Source of the DNA: Massilia sp. NR 4-1
GTDB taxonomy: Bacteria; Pseudomonadota; Gammaproteobacteria; Burkholderiales; Burkholderiaceae_D
Reading direction: 5' to 3'
Length of the DNA stretch: 64,000 bases
NCBI RefSeq assembly: GCF_001191005.1
Contig: NZ_CP012201.1
Coordinates: 2,108,001 to 2,172,000 of the forward strand
In this document: positions 59,049 to 64,000 of the stretch, piece by piece
Numbering within the stretch: the first letter of the stretch is position 1
Layout: every line of letters starts with the position of its first letter
Notes under the pieces: model-generated
Told to the model about the DNA's origin: nothing
Databases searched by the model: none
The model's input: only the letters and a program-made list of their open reading frames with translations
Program-made: the position numbers and the translations under genes

Positions 59049-59714
59049 ATGAATGAACTGTTGAACAGCTGGCAGCCGCGCCTGATCGCGCTGGCCAGCG
59101 CGGCGAGCGACAGCGATGGCGCGCACGACACCAATCACTTGCATCGCGTCTGGCGCAACGCCTCCCTGCTGCTGAACGATTATCCCGAGGCCGATGCGCT
59201 GGTCGTGCTGGCAGCCTGCTATCTGCACGATCTGGTAAACCTGCCCAAGAATCACCCGGAACGCCATCTGGCTTCGCGCCAGGCGGCCGTCCTGGCGCAG
59301 CAGCAGCTGGCCGCGCTGGACTTCCCGGCCGAACGGATGGCCGCCGTGGCGCATGCGATTGAAACGCACAGCTTCTCGGCCGCGCTGCCGCCGCACACCA
59401 TCGAAGCCAAGATCGTGCAGGACGCCGACCGTCTCGACGCGCTCGGCGCCGTCGGCCTGGCGCGCCTGTTCTACACCGCCGGCCGCATGGGTTCCGCCCT
59501 GGCCCATGCCGACGATCCGCTGGCCCAGCGCCGCGCGCGCGACGACAAGGCCTATTCCCTCGACCATATCGAGGTCAAGCTGGCCACCCTGCCCGACATG
59601 ATGCAGACTGCCGCCGGCAAGCGCCTTGGCATGGAACGCATGCAGCAGCTGTATGCCTTCCGCGATCATTTCGTGGCCGAATGGGCCGCGCTTCCCGCCA
59701 GCGAGACGCCATGA
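59049..59714 (+). CDS. HD-domain phosphohydrolase
   Basis: A 221-residue HD-superfamily protein. The metal ligands are DTNHLHRVW (His), YLHDLVNL (His-Asp) and the later QDADRLDALGAVGLARLF with an Asp. It resembles small YedJ-type HD hydrolases acting on nucleotides or phosphate esters. ATG at 59049 is used although an earlier in-frame start exists. It overlaps the following MFS transporter start (ATGA), so the two are coupled. Confidence 0.92.
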   Translation: MNELLNSWQPRLIALASAASDSDGAHDTNHLHRVWRNASLLLNDYPEADALVVLAACYLHDLVNLPKNHPERHLASRQAAVLAQQQLAALDFPAERMAAVAHAIETHSFSAALPPHTIEAKIVQDADRLDALGAVGLARLFYTAGRMGSALAHADDPLAQRRARDDKAYSLDHIEVKLATLPDMMQTAAGKRLGMERMQQLYAFRDHFVAEWAALPASETP

Positions 59715-60997
59715 GCCAGCCTGACATGCAGACTTCCGCCGGCAACGGCCCAAGCGCGGCCGATGCCAGTGGCGCGGCCCAAAGCGGCCGCCTCGGCTTC
59801 GTACTGGTCTCCATCTTCATCGACATGCTGGGCCTGGGCCTGGTGGTGCCGGTGCTGCCGCTGCTGGTAGGCGAATTCGTTCCGGTGCGCGACCAGCAGG
59901 CGCTGTGGTACGGCATCATGGGCGCCATCTTCGGCCTGATGCAGTTCTTCTGCATGCCGATACTGGGTGCGCTCAGCGACCGCGTGGGCCGCCGCCCGGT
60001 GCTGCTGTATTCAATGGCCGGCATGGGCCTGAGCTTCCTGATCACCGCCTGGGCGCCCAGCCTGGCCTGGCTGCTGCTGGCGCGCGTGGTGGGCGGCATG
60101 TCCTCGGCCAGCATGGCGGTGGCCTCGGCCTACGCTTCCGATATCTCGACGCCGGAAAACCGCGCCAAGAGCTTCGGCAAGATCGGCGCCTCCTTCGGCC
60201 TGGGCTTCATCTGCGGCCCGATGCTGGGCGGTCTGCTGGGCGATGTGAGCCTGCACCTGCCCTTCGTCATCGCCGCCGCGCTGTCGGCCGCCAACTTCAT
60301 CTACGGCTGGTTCTTCGTGCCCGAATCACTGCCAGCCGAACGGCGCGGCAAATTCAATCCGTCCAAACTCAATCCCCTGGCCGGCCTGGCGCGCCTGGGC
60401 CGCCGCCGCGACATCCGCGGCCTGCTGTTCGCTTACGGCTTCATGGTCCTGGCCCAGGTCGGACTGCACAGCACTTGGGTGCTGTACAACCACTTCCGCT
60501 TCGGCTGGAATCCGACCCAGAACGGTATCTCCCTGTTCTGCGTGGGCCTGATGGCCGCCGTGGTGCAGGCCGGTCTGCTCGGCATGCTGATCAAGCGCTT
60601 CGGCGAAGTGAAACTGGCGCTCATGGGCCTGGGTTCCGGCTTCATCGTATATATGCTGTATGGCATGGCGACACAGGGCTGGATGATGTACGTCTTCATC
60701 TTTTGCAATCTGCTGGCCTTTACCACCGGACCGGCCATGCAGGCGATCTTCTCCAAATCCACGCCGCCGGCCGAACAGGGCGAGTTGATGGGGTCTCTGC
60801 AATCGATCAACGCGGTCGGCATCATCTGCATGCCCCTGATCGGCAGCGCGATCCTGGGCGAGGTGAGCCACCTGCCGGCCGGCGACTGGCGCATGGGGGC
60901 CAGCTTCTTCATGTGCGCCATCCTGCAGGGGCTGGCAATTGTCGTGGCAAGGCGCTATTTCGCCCGCAGCGGCTTGGCTTTTCAGGCAAATTCATAG
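59711..60997 (+). CDS. MFS transporter (TetA-like drug/proton antiporter family)
   Basis: A 428-residue inner-membrane transporter of the DHA1/TetA type with about 12 TM helices. The loop-2 signature is GALSDRVGRRPVLLYS and the motif C segment reads GASFGLGFICGPMLGGLLGD. An Ala/Gly-rich cytosolic tail of about 25 residues precedes TM1. It overlaps the HD gene by four bases. It probably exports a small toxic or signalling molecule; the substrate is not predictable. The following gene starts after 67 bases. Confidence 0.92.
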   Translation: MSQPDMQTSAGNGPSAADASGAAQSGRLGFVLVSIFIDMLGLGLVVPVLPLLVGEFVPVRDQQALWYGIMGAIFGLMQFFCMPILGALSDRVGRRPVLLYSMAGMGLSFLITAWAPSLAWLLLARVVGGMSSASMAVASAYASDISTPENRAKSFGKIGASFGLGFICGPMLGGLLGDVSLHLPFVIAAALSAANFIYGWFFVPESLPAERRGKFNPSKLNPLAGLARLGRRRDIRGLLFAYGFMVLAQVGLHSTWVLYNHFRFGWNPTQNGISLFCVGLMAAVVQAGLLGMLIKRFGEVKLALMGLGSGFIVYMLYGMATQGWMMYVFIFCNLLAFTTGPAMQAIFSKSTPPAEQGELMGSLQSINAVGIICMPLIGSAILGEVSHLPAGDWRMGASFFMCAILQGLAIVVARRYFARSGLAFQANS

Positions 60998-61064
60998 AGA
61001 ATGAAGCCAGCCAGGACGCCAGCCTGCGGGGGCGGGCAGCGTCCGGCGTCTTGAGCGAGATGCC

Positions 61065-61901
61065 ATGAAGAGCAGACTTTCCCATCGCTGGCCTGCCTGG
61101 AGCCGGACCGCGGCACTGCTGTGGCTGGCCTGTGCCGCCGCCCCAGCCATGGCCAGCGGCTGCTCGCGCGACATCATCGTTCCCGTCGCCCCCATCGGCG
61201 TCAGCGTCGTCGTCAACGGCAGCAGCGTGGAAGGCATTTACGCCGACATGCTGCGCAACCTGGGCGCCAAGGCCGGCTGTAATTTCGTCTTTTCCGTGGT
61301 GCCGCGCGCGCGCCTGGAAGTCATGTTCGAAAGCGGCAAGGCCGACCTGCTGCTGCCCGCCAACCGCACGCCGGCGCGCGACCAGCTGGGCCACTTCATC
61401 CCCATGATCGGCCACCGCGCCACGCTCATCACTCTGTCCAGCGAACGCCCGCCCATCCGCAATGCCCAGGAACTGCTGGAAAAGCACGAGCTGCGCGTGG
61501 CCGTGGTGCGCGGCTTCGACTATGGCGAGCAATACCAGTCCATCGTGCGCGAACTGACGCGCCAGGGGCGGCTGTTTCTCGAAGTCGACGCCAACGCCGT
61601 GGCGCGGCTGATGAATGTCGGTTCGGTCGACGTCACCATCATGGGGCCGACCATCCTGGCCGCCGCCATCCGCCGCGAACCGCGCGTGCAGGGGCTGATG
61701 GAGAAGCTGCGCATCGAACCGATCCCCGAACTGCCCTGGGGCCATAGCGGGGTGTACTACTCGCGCCGTTCGCTGAACGCGGAAGACCAGACCATCCTGC
61801 GCGAGCTGCTGGAAAAGGCTGCCCGGTCGGGCGTCGTGTATGAAGGCTTCCAGCGCTACCACCGTCCCGACGTGATGTCAGAAAGCGTTCGCCCCCGTTG
61901 A
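61065..61901 (+). CDS. Periplasmic solute-binding protein (SBP family 3-like)
   Basis: A 278-residue exported protein with a signal peptide to about residue 31 (TAALLWLACAAAPAMASG). The bilobed SBP_bac_3-type body includes IYADMLRNLGAKAGCNF, LEVMFESGKADLLLPANRT and the second-lobe NAQELLEKHELRVAVVRGF. The usual ABC permease and ATPase genes are absent; it is followed by an EamA transporter starting inside its stop. It may therefore be a sensor-like binding protein rather than a transporter subunit. Confidence 0.85.
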   Translation: MKSRLSHRWPAWSRTAALLWLACAAAPAMASGCSRDIIVPVAPIGVSVVVNGSSVEGIYADMLRNLGAKAGCNFVFSVVPRARLEVMFESGKADLLLPANRTPARDQLGHFIPMIGHRATLITLSSERPPIRNAQELLEKHELRVAVVRGFDYGEQYQSIVRELTRQGRLFLEVDANAVARLMNVGSVDVTIMGPTILAAAIRREPRVQGLMEKLRIEPIPELPWGHSGVYYSRRSLNAEDQTILRELLEKAARSGVVYEGFQRYHRPDVMSESVRPR

Positions 61902-62827
61902 ATCCCACCGTTGTCGCGATTGTCCTGCTGGCGGCTTTTCTCCACGCCGGCTGGAACGCTCTTGTCAAAGCCGGCAAAGATGCTTTTCTGACCAGCGTGC
62001 TGGTCGCCTCGGGCGCGGCCCTGATCTCGCTGGCCGCCCTGCCCTTCCTGCCGGCACCGGCGCCAGCCAGCCTGCCCTATGTGGTGGCGTCGACCATTAT
62101 TCACTTCTTCTACTACGGCCTGCTGTCCGCCGCCTACCGCCATGGCGATATGAGCCTGGCCTATCCCCTGATGCGCGGCAGCGCCCCGCTGATGGTCGCC
62201 ATCGCCAGTCGCCCTCTGCTCGGCGAAGTCCTGAATCCCCGGCAATACCTCGCCATCGCCTGCATCTGCAGCGGCATTTTCGGCCTCTACCTCGCCGCCC
62301 GCCGCCCCGCCATAGCCGGCCTCGTATCCACCTTGGGATCAGACCCCAATCGGACACGGGCTCGGCTGATAGAAGCGCCATCTGCGGCCGGGCCGGTGCA
62401 CTCTGCCGGGAGGGCGACGCTGTTTGCGCTGCTGAATGCGGTGGCGATCACGGCATACACGCTGGTCGATGGGATCGGGGCGCGCAAGTCAGGGGCGCCG
62501 GCGGCCTACACGATGTATCTGTTCGTGCTGACGGCATGCGGGTTGCTGGCGTGGACGCTGGCGCGGCGGCCGGTGGCTTTGCGCGCTTACGCCCGCCGGC
62601 ATTGGCGCGTGGCTTTGCTGGGCGGCTTTGGCACGCTGGCTTCCTACGGTCTGGCGCTATGGGCGATGACGGTGGCGCCGGTGGCGGCCGTGGCGGCGCT
62701 GCGCGAGACGGCCATCCTGTTTGCGGCGGCCATCGCGGCGCTCTTCCTGCGCGAGAAGATCGGCTGGCGCCGCGCCGCGGCGATCGGTTTCATCGCCGGC
62801 GGCGCGGCCTTGATGCGCTTCGCCTAG
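61898..62827 (+). CDS. EamA/DMT-family transporter
   Basis: A 309-residue inner-membrane transporter of the drug/metabolite superfamily with ten predicted TMs in two EamA repeats (HAGWNALVKAGKDAF…, then LLNAVAITAYTLVDGIGARKSG…). The start is TTG at 61898, overlapping the previous stop as TTGA; no ATG nearby would keep TM1. Between the two halves, at about 62320-62420, sits a hydrophilic segment (LVSTLGSDPNRTRARLIEAP) that looks inserted and contains a small palindrome. It still keeps the frame open. Confidence 0.87.
   Translation: MNPTVVAIVLLAAFLHAGWNALVKAGKDAFLTSVLVASGAALISLAALPFLPAPAPASLPYVVASTIIHFFYYGLLSAAYRHGDMSLAYPLMRGSAPLMVAIASRPLLGEVLNPRQYLAIACICSGIFGLYLAARRPAIAGLVSTLGSDPNRTRARLIEAPSAAGPVHSAGRATLFALLNAVAITAYTLVDGIGARKSGAPAAYTMYLFVLTACGLLAWTLARRPVALRAYARRHWRVALLGGFGTLASYGLALWAMTVAPVAAVAALRETAILFAAAIAALFLREKIGWRRAAAIGFIAGGAALMRFA
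62333..62356. repeat. Palindromic repeat-like segment inside the EamA gene
   Basis: TTGGG-ATCAGAC-CCCAA (62333-62349) followed by TCGGACA. It lies in the linker between the two EamA halves, where other members have only a short loop. It resembles the style of dispersed intergenic repeats I recall in this bacterial group, but there is only one copy here, so this is a suggestion. Confidence 0.4.
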
Positions 62828-63495
62828 CCGGAACCGGTCAGCAGACCTGATCCGCTGCCGCCGGCATCGGCGCTTTCGGGCAGGACGATGGCCGTGCGGA
62901 TGGCGTGCGCCAGCGCGCTGGCGCTATCGTCCTGGCCATCGGATGAAACCAGGCTGACGCGAATCTCTGCGCCCACTTCCCGCCGCAGCCCTTCCGAAAT
63001 CGCCGCCACCGCCGAACGGGTGGCGCAGTAGACCGCTGCTTCAGCGCCGACCTGCTGGCCATGGCTGCCGCCGATATTGACGATCTGGCCCACGCGCGCC
63101 ACCTGCATCAGCGGCAGCACCGCCGCAATGCTGTGCAGGACGCCGCGCACATTCACATCGATCATGCGGTCCCATTCGCGGATCTTCATCGCATCCAGCC
63201 GCGACAGCGGCATCTCGGCATGGCTGTTCACCAGCACATCCACGCGGCCGTGCTTGCGGTGCGCGGCCAGCGCGAAGCTTTGCGCGTCGTCGGCGTCGGT
63301 CACGTCCAGCAGATGCAGATCGGCCTGGCCTCCGGCGCTGCGGATCTCTTCGCCCAGCCGCTCCAGGCTGCGGCGGCAGGAACCGCCCAGCACCAGGCGG
63401 TGGCGCTCGCGCGCCAGCAGCCGGGCCGCCGCCGCGCCGACTTCGCCGCAGGCGCCGGTAATCAGGATTACCTTGGATGAATGACGTTTTTTCAT
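62824..63495 (-). CDS. SDR-family protein with atypical active site
   Basis: A 223-residue short-chain dehydrogenase/reductase-fold protein. The cofactor loop is TGACGEVG (13-20), the DVTDADD motif follows, and Ser144 (NIGGSHG) and Tyr156 are in place. The catalytic YxxxK lysine is replaced: the motif reads YCATR, giving Arg160. The usual NNAG strand reads NSHA. AAGGAGG precedes the ATG. Its stop overlaps the convergent EamA gene by four bases. It is divergent from an AraC-type regulator that probably controls it. It may be catalytically weak or have a non-redox role. Confidence 0.87.
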   Translation of the reverse strand: MKKRHSSKVILITGACGEVGAAAARLLARERHRLVLGGSCRRSLERLGEEIRSAGGQADLHLLDVTDADDAQSFALAAHRKHGRVDVLVNSHAEMPLSRLDAMKIREWDRMIDVNVRGVLHSIAAVLPLMQVARVGQIVNIGGSHGQQVGAEAAVYCATRSAVAAISEGLRREVGAEIRVSLVSSDGQDDSASALAHAIRTAIVLPESADAGGSGSGLLTGSG

Positions 63496-63663
63496 GCTTG
63501 CCTCCTTACTGTTGGTCGATAGCGGAAAGTCTAGGCGGCGCAGCGCGCGCGGACATGCACGAAAATATGCAATTCTTGCCTAATCCTCTTCCCACTCGCG
63601 CGCGAACGGTAAAATGGCGCAAAATAGCTGCCTGAATCTATTGCCACCCGCAGATGGAGCCGT

Positions 63664-64000
63664 ATGAGCGCATCCCCCGATCCCAGCCTGGCGCGCCAGG
63701 CCCGCATGGCGCAGCTGATCGACCGCCTCGCGCCCGACGAGGGCTACACCCTGTGTGCCCTGCCCGGCCTGCGCTTCATGCGCGCCAACCGCTCGGTGCC
63801 GCGCACGCCGGTGCTGTATGAGCCGAGCATCGTGGTGGTCTGCTCCGGGCGCAAACGCGGTTACGTGGGTGGACGGGTATATCACTACAACGCCCAGCAG
63901 TTTCTGGTGCTGTCCGTGCCGCTGCCGTTTGAAGGCGAGACCGACGCCAGCGAGGCGGAGCCGATGCTGGCGATGTCCATTCCCATCGATCTGCAGGTGG
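63664..64000 (+). CDS. AraC-family regulator, N-terminal part (3' end outside window)
   Basis: The first 112 residues of a protein that opens MSASPDPSLARQARMAQLID and continues with the AraC_N ligand-domain pattern: VLYEPSIVVVCSGRKRGYVG, YHYNAQQFLVLSVPLPFEGE and ASEAEPMLAMSIPIDLQ. The AraC HTH is expected beyond the window. It is divergent from the SDR-like gene with a 168-base spacer, a frequent arrangement of such regulators with their reductase targets. Confidence 0.85.
   Translation, partial: MSASPDPSLARQARMAQLIDRLAPDEGYTLCALPGLRFMRANRSVPRTPVLYEPSIVVVCSGRKRGYVGGRVYHYNAQQFLVLSVPLPFEGETDASEAEPMLAMSIPIDLQV

Noticed and set aside
61014..61044. GGACGC/GCGTCC hairpin between MFS and solute-binding genes
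   Set aside because: Only a 6-bp outer stem with an irregular GC-rich interior and no T-run; too weak to call a terminator.

Overview
The window looks like chromosomal DNA of a GC-rich betaproteobacterium of the Oxalobacteraceae (Massilia, Duganella or Janthinobacterium type). The main clues are a PEP-CTERM exosortase-substrate protein, the high GC content with codon use to match, and the mix of YXWGXW, pirin/OsmC, GlxA and MCP/CheW genes. This placement is inference, because there is no rRNA in the window. I see no insertion sequence, prophage or CRISPR array. One tRNA-Leu(UAA) is present.

0-22 kb is ordinary accessory chromosome. It holds a truncated transsulfuration enzyme, a HigBA-like toxin-antitoxin pair, a GlxA-type regulator facing an isochorismatase-family hydrolase, an unknown membrane protein, a penicillin-acylase-family enzyme, an orphan ParB-like protein, tRNA-Leu, a VirK/DUF535 protein, a PEP-CTERM protein and a DUF72 protein. 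A CLC antiporter of probable fluoride type follows. Next come a copper-type cassette (multicopper oxidase, TolC-like lipoprotein, two His-rich exported proteins), a TonB-dependent receptor, an MBL-fold persulfide-dioxygenase-like enzyme, an M28 peptidase and a GNAT.

22.7-45.0 kb is the most interesting part. A plus-strand run encodes a Ser/Thr kinase, a giant SEDS (FtsW/RodA-type) protein, a protein whose N-terminus recalls actinobacterial FhaA, a membrane SH3b protein, a PP2C phosphatase and an FHA protein. A facing minus-strand run encodes an 1119-residue penicillin-binding transpeptidase, four unknown proteins joined by ATGA overlaps (two with recognisable folds: SPFH-like and a tandem Lon-like repeat), a zinc-ribbon/SPFH/coiled-coil protein, and a second kinase fused to a SUMF1/FGE domain. 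A pirin/OsmC pair sits between the two runs. Kinase + PP2C + FHA + SEDS + PBP is the parts list of the actinobacterial pknB-pstP-rodA-pbpA-fhaA locus, here rebuilt from divergent proteins in a proteobacterium. My reading is a phosphorylation-controlled envelope or peptidoglycan machine, undescribed as far as I know.

45-64 kb returns to ordinary content: small exported proteins, an S9 peptidase, an RNase HI-like protein, a DAPG-hydrolase-like enzyme facing a TetR regulator across a perfect operator palindrome, a GT39-type glycosyltransferase, GNATs, a nucleotidyltransferase, an AT-richer patch of orphan genes (about 54.6-56.1 kb), an MCP/CheW pair, a TonB-C-like protein, an overlapping run of HD hydrolase and MFS transporter, a solute-binding protein overlapping an EamA transporter that carries an inserted repeat-like segment, and an atypical SDR facing an AraC-type regulator cut by the window end.

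All calls come from reading the translations and bases. Nothing was searched or aligned by computer.
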